Notes: a model not told the origin generated them from the sequence alone. Shown: positions 27,874 through 36,356, numbered from the stretch's first letter. The stretch is 64,000 bases of DNA from Ovoidimarina sp963698645 (GCA_963698645.1 CAVORP010000007.1:558001-622000); one strand, 5' to 3'. Numbers and translations: made by a program.

Positions 27874-28800
27874 TCACATTCCGAGCTTGGACATCACTGC
27901 GGCAACGGCATCCCCGCCATCTTTGGTGGTTACGCCGTCAAGCCATCCTTTGACGGTGTCGGAATTGGCGGCGAGCCATGCGGTGGCGGCTTCGTCCGGA
28001 TCCTGACCGTCATCGAGGATCGCTCCCATGATTTCGTTTTCCATGGCCAGTGTGAATTCAAGATTCGTAAGAAGTTTGCCAACGTTGGGACATTCATTGA
28101 CATATCCGGAACGGGTATTCGTAAAGACCGTCGCACCCCCTAGGTCAGGTCCGAAATAGTCGTCTCCACCTGTCAGATAGGTCAGGTCGAAATTGGCATT
28201 CATCGGATGCGGTTCCCACCCGAGGAAGACGATGGGTTCGTTGCGCTTTGTCGTGCGATCGACCTGTGCAAGCATCCCCTGTTCCGAACTTTCGCGTACC
28301 TCGAAGCCTTCGAGGCCGAATGCGTTGGAATCGATCATGTCCTGGATGAGGCGGTTGCCATCATTCCCAGGTTCGATCCCGTAGATATTTCCTTCGAGTG
28401 CATCGGCATGCGCCACGATATCGGCGAAGTCCTTGATGCCGAGCGCCGCTCCGACGGAATTCGTTGCGAGTGTGTATTTCGCTCCCTGAAGGTTTGCACG
28501 AACGGTGTCGACCGTGCCTGCATCGCGATAGGGTGCGATGTCAGCCTCCATGGTCGGCATCCAGTTGCCGAGGAACACGTCGATGTCACCATTTGCCATC
28601 GATGTGTAGGTAACCGGAACCGAAATGACCTTGATGTCCGTGTCATAGCCCAGCGCATCCAGAACCACTGTGGTTGCCGCAGTCGTTGCCGTGATGTCGG
28701 TCCAACCAACGTCTGAGAAGGTCACGGTGTCGCACTGTGCCGCAGCAATCCCGGCGGTCAGGACGTATGTCAGCGTTGCTGCTGTGAGCCTTTTTGTCAT
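27874..28800 (-). CDS. choX: Choline ABC transporter substrate-binding protein
   Basis: Periplasmic choline receptor of 308 residues with a Sec signal (MTKRLTAATLTYVLTAGIAAAQ). Family blocks include VTFSDVGWTDITATTAATTVVLDALGY, VPVTYTSMANGDIDVFLGNWMP and PIVFLGWEPHPMNANFDLTYL, which carry ligand-box aromatic residues. It is the first gene of the choline operon. GAGGAA upstream of the ATG is a good ribosome site. A set of inverted repeats lies 50-100 bases upstream. Confidence 0.95.
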   Translation of the reverse strand: MTKRLTAATLTYVLTAGIAAAQCDTVTFSDVGWTDITATTAATTVVLDALGYDTDIKVISVPVTYTSMANGDIDVFLGNWMPTMEADIAPYRDAGTVDTVRANLQGAKYTLATNSVGAALGIKDFADIVAHADALEGNIYGIEPGNDGNRLIQDMIDSNAFGLEGFEVRESSEQGMLAQVDRTTKRNEPIVFLGWEPHPMNANFDLTYLTGGDDYFGPDLGGATVFTNTRSGYVNECPNVGKLLTNLEFTLAMENEIMGAILDDGQDPDEAATAWLAANSDTVKGWLDGVTTKDGGDAVAAVMSKLGM

Positions 28801-28852
28801 GTCTGGAGTTCCTCGTTTCTGCTTTCCCTAAGCCATAAGGCGACCGATAGCG

Positions 28853-28899
28853 CCATTTTGCAATGGTCGGGATCGAATGGCTGATGATTTCGACCATTC
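28853..28899 (-). promoter_or_regulatory. Candidate operator of the choline operon (nested inverted repeats)
   Basis: Two inverted repeats share the half-site CCATT/AATGG. The first is CCATT-TTGC-AATGG at 28853-28866. The second is AATGGTCG at 28862-28869 with its exact complement CGACCATT at 28891-28898. They lie 53-99 bases before choX. This is the arrangement expected for a dimeric repressor or activator. The regulator, possibly a BetI-type protein encoded elsewhere, is not in the window. Confidence 0.4.
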
Positions 28900-29040
28900 T
28901 TGCGAAGATGCCCGATCGCTGCAACCCGCGTTGCGACTGCCAGAGTCATTGCTCTGGTTGCACCGGCTTGGTCCGCAACATGGTGCGATTGTGCCAAGTC
29001 CGCAGACCGGCCAAATTGAGATGTCCTCGGAAAGTGACAA

Positions 29041-29057
29041 AGCTCCGGGCGGGAGCT
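29041..29057 (-). terminator. Stem-loop after tRNA-Thr, probable terminator
   Basis: AGCTCC-CGCCC-GGAGCT on the minus strand forms a six-base-pair hairpin immediately after the tRNA 3' end and is followed by TTTGT. The U-tract is short, so termination may be partial. Confidence 0.5.
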
Positions 29058-29133
29058 GGTGCCGCTGAAGGGACTTCGAACCCCCGACCCCATCATTACG
29101 AATGACGTGCTCTACCAGCTGAGCTACAGCGGC
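29057..29133 (-). tRNA. tRNA-Thr, anticodon CGT, with CCA encoded
   Basis: Cloverleaf on the minus strand: acceptor GCCGCTG/CAGCGGC, D-stem GCTC/GAGC, anticodon stem CGTCA/TGATG with loop TTCGTAA (anticodon CGT, reads ACG), and T-stem GGGGG/CCCTT. Discriminator A and CCA follow (A at 29060, CCA at 29059-29057). The total is 77 nucleotides. The T-loop reads TTCGAAGT, eight bases instead of the invariant seven. The expected sequence is TTCGAGT; the extra base is at 29075-29076. This matches the one-base insertions in nearby protein genes and probably is an error, because an eight-base T-loop would impair folding. Confidence 0.92.
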
Positions 29134-29174
29134 GACGGGAGCCTGTTATCAACCTTTTCTGACGGGTGGTAGTC

Positions 29175-30737
29175 CTATTTTCGTGCTGATTCTACTTCAT
29201 CGGCGCGTGTCGTGTTGGCGGGTCCAATCACCACTTCGTCAGGATCCAGAGTTGCGTCTCCGCTATCTGTGGCGCTCGGAGAAACGACTTGTCGTCTCCC
29301 GGTCTCCTCCTCGATCACCATGGCGTCCTCCGCATCCGACGCAGGTTCGATCTGGGGAGGTGTACCAACGATCATGGGGATCATCGCGCCGCCGGTCGCC
29401 GAAGGGTTCTCCGCACCGACAGGCGCATCCTTCCAACTCATTGTATCGAATGCGCCGCAATTGGAGCAGACAGGCTCCCATTTACCGGGGATGTTTTGGC
29501 AATTGTCGCAGATCCATTGCGGCCCCCGGGGAGCGGCCAGCGCCTGGGTGAGATATCCTTTGACCATATCGTCGGAAGCTCCTTCACCCCGTTCGATCGC
29601 GGCCATGATCGTGAGGCTTCGCGCCGTCGGCTTCTTGACCGCAAGTTCTCCCATGGCACGGCGAGCTTCGCCGAAACGCTCTGCAGCGATGTTCAGCTCG
29701 GCCACGAGCATCCGTGTTTCGGGGCTCGCAGGGTGGAGTTTGGTCAGCGTCAGAAAGCGCTTGATGCGGGCGATGGGGGTCTCATCGGGTTCGATCGCAG
29801 CGAATGCCGCCGCCAGATCAGGGTGAGGCTGTACCGCCCACGCCTTAGAGATAACGCGCGATGCATAGCGTTTCTGGTTTTGTTCGATGTAGCTTTCTGC
29901 CGCCATGACCGCCGCCGGAACCAGATCGGGAGAAAGTTTGTTCGCGGTTATGGCCGCCTCTCGTGCTTCGATCGATTTGCCTTCCTCGACGATCGATTTC
30001 GCTTCGCCGAGGGCAAGGACGGCATCGCGACGGCGAAAGACATTCCGTGGGAGCGCGCCGTATTTCAGTTTTGCGCCCAGAGTTTCGCGGGCGCCGGACC
30101 AGTCACCCTTGTCGGCCTGAAGCCGCAACAACACATCCTGAGTCTCTTCGTGACGAGGTTTGAGGGCAAAGGCCTTTTTTGCCAGTTTCAGAGCGGTTTC
30201 GGTGTCACCGTCCGAGAGCTTCTGTCTCATGATCCCGCGGACGCCGACAAACCGCGTGCGGTCGTCCTGCAGAAGACGTTTGTAGACTTCCTCGGCTTTC
30301 CGGCGGTCGCCCGACATTTCCGCAGCCTGCGCGGTGATCAGATTGGTAAGTTCAGGGCGTTTGAGATACCTCTCCGCGCGCGCGGCCTTGGACATCGCCG
30401 TGCGGCCTTCTCCTGATGCGAGCGCCATGAGACCATCGGCAAGTGCCTCGAATCCCTTGCGCTCTCGATTTCGATCGAACCAGCGTGAGATCGCCGTCTC
30501 ATCACCATTCAGAAAGCGAAGGACCGCGACCCCCAGACTTGCGATCTTGAGGAGAAGCCAGACCGAGACGATCAGCAAGATCATCGCAATGGCAGCTTGT
30601 AACGGACCCAGGTTGAACTCGAGATTTCCAACTGCGACCCGAACACCCCCGCTGGTTTCGATCAGGTATCCTGCCCCAAGGGTAAGCGCGGCAATGATGC
30701 CGATAAACAGAATGATTTTGATAAGTGACCAGAGCAT
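29175..30737 (-). CDS. HemY-like membrane protein with TPR helices
   Basis: A protein of 520 residues with two N-terminal membrane helices (IKIILFIGIIAALTLGAGYLI and LQAAIAMILLIVSVWLLLKI), the HemY N-domain, and then a long array of TPR-like helices (AAEMSGDRRKAEEVYKRLLQDD, ALKLAKKAFALKPRHEETQDVLLRLQADKG). Near the end a CDNCQN/CSNCG pair forms a likely zinc ribbon, as in relatives from this order. The family is linked to tetrapyrrole genes but its activity is unproven; it is not protoporphyrinogen oxidase. It follows the mitofilin-like gene and hemD on the same strand, a conserved trio. Confidence 0.88.
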   Translation of the reverse strand: MLWSLIKIILFIGIIAALTLGAGYLIETSGGVRVAVGNLEFNLGPLQAAIAMILLIVSVWLLLKIASLGVAVLRFLNGDETAISRWFDRNRERKGFEALADGLMALASGEGRTAMSKAARAERYLKRPELTNLITAQAAEMSGDRRKAEEVYKRLLQDDRTRFVGVRGIMRQKLSDGDTETALKLAKKAFALKPRHEETQDVLLRLQADKGDWSGARETLGAKLKYGALPRNVFRRRDAVLALGEAKSIVEEGKSIEAREAAITANKLSPDLVPAAVMAAESYIEQNQKRYASRVISKAWAVQPHPDLAAAFAAIEPDETPIARIKRFLTLTKLHPASPETRMLVAELNIAAERFGEARRAMGELAVKKPTARSLTIMAAIERGEGASDDMVKGYLTQALAAPRGPQWICDNCQNIPGKWEPVCSNCGAFDTMSWKDAPVGAENPSATGGAMIPMIVGTPPQIEPASDAEDAMVIEEETGRRQVVSPSATDSGDATLDPDEVVIGPANTTRADEVESARK

Positions 30738-30747
30738 TCAGGCTTCC

Positions 30748-32202
30748 CTAGTTCGAGTTCAAAGTCTGCGACACAGACTCGGCAGCCTCAAGCGCGATGA
30801 GTCTTGACTGGACCAACTCAATCCACCCGGCGAGTTGGGCTTTTCCGGTCTCCGGCATCGGTTCCAGCTCGACAAGCGCTGCGGCCAAGTCACCGCTTTG
30901 GACAAAGGCCTCGGCGCGAGACAGGATCGCATCGGGATCGTCGCCTTCGCGCGGCGAAAGCGACCTGACGCCGGACTGCGCCCGAAGGAATGCCCCCAGC
31001 CGATCGAATGCATTGCCATCGACAGAAGCCCTGATCGATGCCGAGAGCGCCGCTCGGGCGGCATCGGGAAAGGCTTGTTGCAGTTCCGACAAGGAAGGAA
31101 CGCCGTCGACTGCTGCCCCGGTGAGCGCGTCAGGGAGATCAGTCTGAAGCACGTTCGCCGCTTCGGCAAGCGGTTCGGAGAAGGGCGCGCCACTATCGAG
31201 CGCGGCCTGAACCTGGGCCCATGCCGATCGCGCAAGGGCGGCCTGTTCGGCTTCGAACGCCTGCTCGGAAATCAATGTAGCTTCGGCGCGCGCCTCGGAA
31301 ATCTCAGTTTGCGCCTGCTGAATCGCTTCCGAGAGTTGAGCTCTGAACTGCGCAAGAGCATCGTCGAACTCCGTGGGGTCGAGCGTTGCGGTGGCTTCTG
31401 GTCTCAGGGCGATGGTCTCGACCCGCTCGGATAATGAATCCAGTCGCTCCGATATCGAGGCAAGCGCCTGCTTCAGGGATCCGACCTCGCCAATCACAGG
31501 ATCGACCGACCCTGCGACCAACTCTCGAAGTTGGCCAGTCTGGTCCCGGGCAGAAAGGGCTTCGAGATCGGATTGTAGGGCTGACAGTCTTTCGGATTGC
31601 TCAGCAAGCGCTGCGGCGTTCTCGATTGTCGTCGGGGCACCGGTGGAATTCAATGCGGCATCGTCCAGATAGCGTGCAACGATGAACCCGACGAGAGCAG
31701 CCAGCATGCCCCCAATCACCATCGGGACAATCGATGCCGACAGAGATGGGGCCGGAGCCCGCCTGACTGCTTCGTCTATGACAGGCTTCGGCTGTTCCGC
31801 CTCGGGTTCAGGCGACACTTCAGCTTCGGCTTCGGCTTCGGCTTCGGCTTCGGCTTCGGCTTCGGCTTCGGCTTCGGCTTCGGCTTCGGCTTCGGCTTCG
31901 GCTTCGGCTTCGGCTTCGGCTTCGGCTTCGGCTTCGGCTTCGGCTTCGGCTTCGGCTTCGGCTTCGGCTTCGGCTTCGGATGAGCGGTCTGGCAACATGC
32001 TCTCTTGGTCAACAGCGTCCGGATCTAGCGTCGTATCGGCATGTGCTGCTCCGACAACCAACTTCTGATCGTCGTCCTGAACAGGCGGCATCGTTGGGGC
32101 GTCATCCGAGGAACCAACAATGCCCGCGTCATCCGTGGAATCGATTGGCTCATCCGAGCCGCTCTTCTTGCGCGATCTTGCCAAAGCGACGAAACCTCTC
32201 AC
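30748..32202 (-). CDS. Mitofilin-like membrane protein with Glu-Ala repeat
   Basis: A protein of 484 residues of the bacterial mitofilin/COG4223 type, encoded between hemD and hemY. It has an acidic N-terminus, then about 26 alternating Glu-Ala pairs, a single membrane helix (SIVPMVIGGMLAALVGFIVARYL, about residue 165), a coiled-coil segment and a C-terminal helical domain ending VQSRLIALEAAESVSQTLN. Relatives shape the inner membrane and, in alphaproteobacteria, intracytoplasmic membranes; here that role is inference. The Glu-Ala stretch is encoded by a pure hexanucleotide array, so its length may vary between strains. Confidence 0.85.
   Translation of the reverse strand: MRGFVALARSRKKSGSDEPIDSTDDAGIVGSSDDAPTMPPVQDDDQKLVVGAAHADTTLDPDAVDQESMLPDRSSEAEAEAEAEAEAEAEAEAEAEAEAEAEAEAEAEAEAEAEAEAEAEAEAEAEAEVSPEPEAEQPKPVIDEAVRRAPAPSLSASIVPMVIGGMLAALVGFIVARYLDDAALNSTGAPTTIENAAALAEQSERLSALQSDLEALSARDQTGQLRELVAGSVDPVIGEVGSLKQALASISERLDSLSERVETIALRPEATATLDPTEFDDALAQFRAQLSEAIQQAQTEISEARAEATLISEQAFEAEQAALARSAWAQVQAALDSGAPFSEPLAEAANVLQTDLPDALTGAAVDGVPSLSELQQAFPDAARAALSASIRASVDGNAFDRLGAFLRAQSGVRSLSPREGDDPDAILSRAEAFVQSGDLAAALVELEPMPETGKAQLAGWIELVQSRLIALEAAESVSQTLNSN
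31823..31979. repeat. Hexanucleotide tandem repeat (GCTTCG)26
   Basis: Twenty-six uninterrupted copies of GCTTCG (157 bases), read on the minus strand as alternating Glu and Ala codons in the mitofilin-like gene. Copy number changes keep the frame, so the array can vary without knocking out the gene. The identity of all copies suggests recent expansion by slippage. Assembly could also have compressed or stretched it. Confidence 0.97.
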
Positions 32203-32263
32203 ATTTCTCGTTTGCCGGCATCCCGGAGACCGGCAAGTATTAGCCTAAACTGCCGCAAGTTGA

Positions 32264-32984
32264 TCAACAAGGCGAGTCACTCTGAATCGCTTCGATGACT
32301 GAGGATAGCATGGACTCAAAGTCAGGTTGATCCGAGACTCGAACCGTTCGGGCAGCAGCATCCCACGAATGAGCCACTGCATCGCTTATTGCCACCACAT
32401 AGGGCTTCGAGGGCACATCGGAAAAACGAGCCGAAAGCAACCGCGCTGTTCTTGCCGAGAATACCGGAACGATCAGTTTCGCACTGCTCTGCAAAAGGGC
32501 CACGGTTTCAGGATCAAACGGCAATTCGACCTGATCGTAGACGACCGCCTCCTCCGCCACCAGACCCGCTGGACTGCAACCTCTCCGTAATCTCGCCCTG
32601 AGCATGGACGCCTCTGATGTGCAGGACGCGGCCGCGCGGCTTCGCCTCGACAATCTTTTCGAGAAGCGCTTCGGCAGTGCCGCCGCCATTTATCGCGGTG
32701 AACCCAGCCTCGGTCGCCTTTCTGCGGGTCCGTTCGCCGACGCAGTAGGCTGTCAGCCCGAATGCCTTTTCGGAGTTGCTGACTGCATCTACAGCGTGCG
32801 CCGAAGTAAAGATGACCGCCGAATACCCGAAAAGGTCTGTCAGATCGGACATCGGCTCGATCCCCAGTAGCGGTGAAATGGCGATCGTAAACGGCAGATC
32901 ACAAGCCGCCTTGAGCGCGCTCCCAAACCGTTCGGATCCCTCTCGGGGACGGGTGAGCAAGACGACGGGACCGGCCTGGAGCAT
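32264..32984 (-). CDS. hemD: Uroporphyrinogen-III synthase, frame broken once
   Basis: HemD cyclises hydroxymethylbilane to uroporphyrinogen III. It starts at ATG 32984 (MLQAGPVVLLTRPREGSERFGSAL). Family features include SPLLGIEP, AVIFTSAHAVDAVS, YCVGERTRRKATEAGF and VLHIRGVHAQGEITERL. The frame breaks after LQSSG; removing the A at 32564 (plus strand) gives LVAEEAVVYDQVELPFDPETVALLQ and the C-terminal domain ending at 32264. The restored length of about 240 residues is normal. The gene is essential for heme, so the insertion is probably an error. It leads the leftward hemD-mitofilin-hemY group and is divergent from tsaD. Confidence 0.88.
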
Positions 32985-33056
32985 TTGGCCCTCATGATTG
33001 CAGGGTGCTGTCTTCGGTGGTACCTGCCGGGCCAATCCCTTGCAACAGCGAGCAAC

Positions 33057-34151
33057 ATGTCCGACGCCCTTACGATTCTTGCGCTTGAAAGCACCTGCGA
33101 TGATACCGCCGCAGCGGTGGTGAGCGATACGGATCGCGGTCAGCGGATTCGGTCGTCGGTTGTATGGAGCCAAACGGATCTGCACGCACGTTATGGTGGT
33201 GTGGTTCCCGAGATCGCGGCACGTGCGCACGCTGAGCGCATCGACGATGTTGTATCGGATGCGCTATCGAAGGCCGGGGTCGGGTTGACCGATATTGACG
33301 GGGTTGCTGTGTCGGCAGGGCCCGGACTTATTGGCGGTGTTCTTGCAGGTGTCATGTGCGCAAAGGGAATTGCAGCTGGGTCCGGCTTGCCCTTGATTGG
33401 CGTGAATCATCTGGCGGGCCATGCGCTAACGCCACGTCTGACCGATGATTTGGCCTTTCCGTATCTTACGCTTCTGATATCGGGCGGACATTGTCTGTTC
33501 ATTATTGTCCGCGGTCCGGACGACTTTACGCGGATTGGCGGCACGATAGATGACGCTCCGGGAGAAGCGTTTGACAAGACAGCCCGCGTTCTTGGCTTGC
33601 CCCAACCAGGTGGCCCCGCGATCGAGGCCTGCGCGCGCGGCGGCGACGAGACCCGGTTTGCCTTCCCCAGGCCGCTGCTGGATCGTGCCGATTGCGATAT
33701 GTCCTTTTCGGGCCTGAAGACTGCGCTCATTCGCGCCCATGAAAGCCTTGTGGCAGCGAATGGTGGATTGACCGAGCGGGACCGCGCCGATCTTGCGGCC
33801 GGATTCCAGGCTGCGGTCCGCGATGTCCTGATTGACAAAAGCCGGAGGGCGATTTCTGCTTATCTTGATGAGCGACCCGCCGAGCCCGCCTTTGCCGTTG
33901 CAGGTGGCGTAGCAGCAAATGCAGCAATTCGTGGTGCATTAGAGTCTGTTTCGAAAGCTGCGCAAGTGCAGTTCGTAGCGCCTCCATTGGCACTTTGTAC
34001 CGATAATGCCGCAATGATCGGATGGGCAGGGATAGAGCTGGTGCGGGCCGGACGGCGGGATGGGATGGACCTAGCCGCCCGGCCGAGGTGGCCGCTTGAT
34101 ACAGCGCAGGCCCCGATGCTTGGCTCTGGGCGAAGGGGGGCCAAGGCATGA
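33057..34151 (+). CDS. tsaD: tRNA N6-threonylcarbamoyladenosine transferase subunit TsaD
   Basis: TsaD of 364 residues, starting at ATG 33057 (MSDALTILALESTCDDTAAAVV). The family signature and metal-binding residues are seen in GVNHLAGHA (HxxxH), with ISGGHCLFI and GVAANAAIRGAL nearby. It joins threonylcarbamoyl-AMP to A37 of ANN-decoding tRNAs together with TsaE, encoded at 43916, and other partners. It overlaps gpsA by four bases and is divergent from hemD with 72 bases between. Confidence 0.95.
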   Translation: MSDALTILALESTCDDTAAAVVSDTDRGQRIRSSVVWSQTDLHARYGGVVPEIAARAHAERIDDVVSDALSKAGVGLTDIDGVAVSAGPGLIGGVLAGVMCAKGIAAGSGLPLIGVNHLAGHALTPRLTDDLAFPYLTLLISGGHCLFIIVRGPDDFTRIGGTIDDAPGEAFDKTARVLGLPQPGGPAIEACARGGDETRFAFPRPLLDRADCDMSFSGLKTALIRAHESLVAANGGLTERDRADLAAGFQAAVRDVLIDKSRRAISAYLDERPAEPAFAVAGGVAANAAIRGALESVSKAAQVQFVAPPLALCTDNAAMIGWAGIELVRAGRRDGMDLAARPRWPLDTAQAPMLGSGRRGAKA

Positions 34152-35107
34152 GAAGTGTCTCGGTTCTGGGGGCCGGGGCCTTTGGCACCGCGCTTGGAAT
34201 TGCGTTGACCGAGACCTTTGAAGAAGTCGTGCTTTGGGCGCGTTCCAAGAGCTTTGCCGCCGAAATGGAGATCGCCCGTGAGAACAGGCGTCGCCTGCCG
34301 AACGTTACTCTTCCCGACAATCTCCGGGTCACATCCGAATTGCCGATGACAGATATCGTCCTGCTGGTCATACCGACGCAGGCGCTTGGGCAGTTTCTTG
34401 CGGAACGCCCGGAAATGTTGTCGCAGTCCGTGCTGATTGCCTGTTGCAAAGGTATGGATCTGGAAACCGGACAAGTCCCTTCGGAAATGATCGGTCAGCA
34501 TTGTCCCGAGGCGCGCAGCGCAACACTGACCGGTCCCAGCTTTGCCGTTGATGTGGCGGCGGGACTTCCGACGGCTTTGACCCTTGCCTGCAAGGACCCC
34601 GAACTTGGGAAGGCGTTGCAGGTCCGTCTGTCGACTCCGACCTTGCGTCTCTATCTGAGCACCGATCCGCTTGGTGCGGAACTTGGGGGGGCGTTGAAGA
34701 ACGTGGTGGCGCTAGCGGCAGGGCTTACTATCGGCGCCGGGCTTGGCGAGAGCGCTCGGGCCGCAGTTGTGAGCCGAGGCTTTGCCGAAATGCAAAGAAT
34801 TGCCCGCGCACTTGGTGGGCGCCCCGAAACCTTGGCAGGATTGTCCGGTCTGGGTGATCTGATTCTGACGTGTAGTTCCGAAAAATCCCGGAACTACACT
34901 GCGGGCAAACTGATCGGACAAGGGAAGGGCATCGACCAGGGGGTCACGATTGAAGGCCTGGCCACAGCGAAGGCTGTTTCAAAACTCGCCGCGTCACTTG
35001 CGCTCGATGCGCCGATTTCGAACATGGTTGGCGCTGTCATCGAAGGAAGAGTATCGGTCGAGCAGGCAAAGGACCTGCTGCTGTCACGTCCATTGAAGGA
35101 GGAATGA
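34148..35107 (+). CDS. gpsA: NAD(P)-dependent glycerol-3-phosphate dehydrogenase
   Basis: GpsA of 319 residues, making sn-glycerol-3-phosphate for phospholipid synthesis. The Rossmann motif is VLGAGAFGTALGIALTE; the family blocks CCKGMDLETG, LTGPSFAVDVAAGLPTAL, GGALKNVVALAAGLTIGAGLGESARAAVVSRG (catalytic Lys) and GLGDLILTCSSEKSRNYTAG are all present. It lies within tsaD-gpsA-yciI-EVE with overlapping or adjoining ends. Confidence 0.96.
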   Translation: MRSVSVLGAGAFGTALGIALTETFEEVVLWARSKSFAAEMEIARENRRRLPNVTLPDNLRVTSELPMTDIVLLVIPTQALGQFLAERPEMLSQSVLIACCKGMDLETGQVPSEMIGQHCPEARSATLTGPSFAVDVAAGLPTALTLACKDPELGKALQVRLSTPTLRLYLSTDPLGAELGGALKNVVALAAGLTIGAGLGESARAAVVSRGFAEMQRIARALGGRPETLAGLSGLGDLILTCSSEKSRNYTAGKLIGQGKGIDQGVTIEGLATAKAVSKLAASLALDAPISNMVGAVIEGRVSVEQAKDLLLSRPLKEE

Positions 35108-35380
35108 ATGCTGGTTGCCCTTATCGCTTGGGATAAGCCCAATGAACTGCAGACCCGGATCGCGAACCGCGACGCGCATCTTGCTTATATCAATGAGACG
35201 GGGGTCGTTCAGCAGGCCGGCCCATTCCTCTCTGAAGATGGACAGATGATCGGCTCGATGATTGTTCTGGATGTAGACGACATGAACGCGGCAGAGCGCT
35301 GGGCCGAAAATGACCCCTATGCAAAGGCCGGGTTGTTCGGGTCTGTCAGGCTGGCACCATGGAAGAGGGTGATCGGGTAA
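35108..35380 (+). CDS. YciI family protein
   Basis: A small ferredoxin-fold-like protein of 90 residues. YciI-family features are the N-terminal LVALIAWDKPNELQTRIANRDAHLAYI, with the conserved His and Asp of the putative active site, and AERWAENDPYAKAGLFGSVRLAPW. Its biochemical role is unproven. It begins directly after the gpsA stop and overlaps the next start by one base (TAATG). Confidence 0.92.
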   Translation: MLVALIAWDKPNELQTRIANRDAHLAYINETGVVQQAGPFLSEDGQMIGSMIVLDVDDMNAAERWAENDPYAKAGLFGSVRLAPWKRVIG

Positions 35381-35799
35381 TGCGCTATTGGCTCTTCAAA
35401 TCCGAACCCTCTACGTGGAGTTGGGAAGATCAGGTCGCGCGCGGCGAGGCGGGTGAGGAATGGGACGGGGTGCGCAACTATCAGGCGCGGAATATGATGC
35501 GCGAGATGGCGGTGGGCGATCTGGGCTTTTTCTATCATTCGCAGTCCGAGAAGGCGGTTGTCGGAATCGTAGAAGTGATCGCGGAGGCACATCCTGACAG
35601 CACCACCGATGACGAGCGTTGGAGCTGCGTGGATATCAAGGCAGTTCGCGCGATGCCGCGTCCCGTGACCTTGGAAGACTGCAAGGCGAATCCACGCCTG
35701 ACAGAGATGGTTCTTACAAGGAACACTCGGCTGTCGGTTCAACCTGTCACGAAGGACGAATGGGACGTCGTCTGTGGTATGGGCGGCCTTGCTGGCTGA
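35380..35799 (+). CDS. EVE domain-containing protein
   Basis: A protein of 139 residues consisting of one EVE domain (PUA-like fold). Hallmarks are MRYWLFKSEPSTWSWEDQ, WDGVRNYQARNMMREMAVGDLGFFYHS and VGIVEVIAEAHPD. EVE domains read modified bases in DNA or RNA; the housekeeping, YciI-linked form is widespread and its ligand is unknown. It is the last gene in the tsaD operon. Confidence 0.93.
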   Translation: MRYWLFKSEPSTWSWEDQVARGEAGEEWDGVRNYQARNMMREMAVGDLGFFYHSQSEKAVVGIVEVIAEAHPDSTTDDERWSCVDIKAVRAMPRPVTLEDCKANPRLTEMVLTRNTRLSVQPVTKDEWDVVCGMGGLAG

Positions 35800-35849
35800 C
35801 ACTGCCAGGCGACGCTATCAGGCCGGTCGACCAAGGCTCCAGAGAAATT

Positions 35850-35877
35850 GGAGGGTCCCGACCCCTCGGAACCCTCC
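35850..35877. terminator. Strong stem-loop between convergent EVE and DUF2853 genes
   Basis: GGAGGGT pairs with ACCCTCC and, inside it, CCGA pairs with TCGG around a CCCC loop, with a single C/A mismatch. It lies about 50 bases after the EVE stop. There is no clean U-tract on either side, so it may be a factor-assisted terminator or an RNA-end stabiliser. The rest of 35800-36013 shows nothing I can name. Confidence 0.4.
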
Positions 35878-36013
35878 ATACCCCACGTGATCCCCTCGGT
35901 CACACGTCCTCATCTTGGAAAGCCCCGCCATCCTGGCCGGTAGACTTCTGATATCGGAAACAGAAAGCCGTGCCTAGCATTGGATACCAAGGATTTTCCG
36001 AAAATGCCTTATG

Positions 36014-36356
36014 TCAGCGGTAGACTGACTCTTTTCCAAAGTGTTTGGTCAGCATGTAGTAGACGACCACCCGATACTTGTTGCGCTCGGATTGCCCGTA
36101 AGTCTTGATGACTTCATTGATTGCGTCCATCAAATGTGGTCCATCGGCAAGTCCAAGCTTCTTGATGAGGAAGTTGTTCTTTACCGTCTCGAGCTCTGCT
36201 GGCTGCGAGCCGGCTACCGTCGAAGCGTCAGCGTTATAGATCGCCGGACCACAGCCGATCGTCACCTTCGTCAACAAGATCCATGTCCGGCGTCATGCCA
36301 CACTTCTTCTTGAGGTCGTCCGCGTACTGCGCGATCAAATCGTCTCTCTTGCCCAT
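36014..36356 (-). CDS. DUF2853 family protein, frame broken once
   Basis: A small protein of about 113 residues typical of Rhodobacterales. It begins at ATG 36356 (MGKRDDLIAQYADDLKKKCGMTPDMDL). The frame breaks there; removing one A of the pair at 36276-36277 (plus strand) restores LTKVTIGCGPAIYNADASTVAG through KKLGLADGPHLMDAINEVIKTYG to the end KHFGKESVYR. The function is unknown; the family is a compact helical protein. The insertion resembles the others in the window. Confidence 0.85.

Noticed and set aside
31823..31979. CRISPR-like periodicity
   Set aside because: The array is a six-base tandem repeat with no spacers.
31597..31983. Apparent Gly-Phe repeat protein on the plus strand
   Set aside because: It is only the other reading of the hexanucleotide array inside the mitofilin-like gene.
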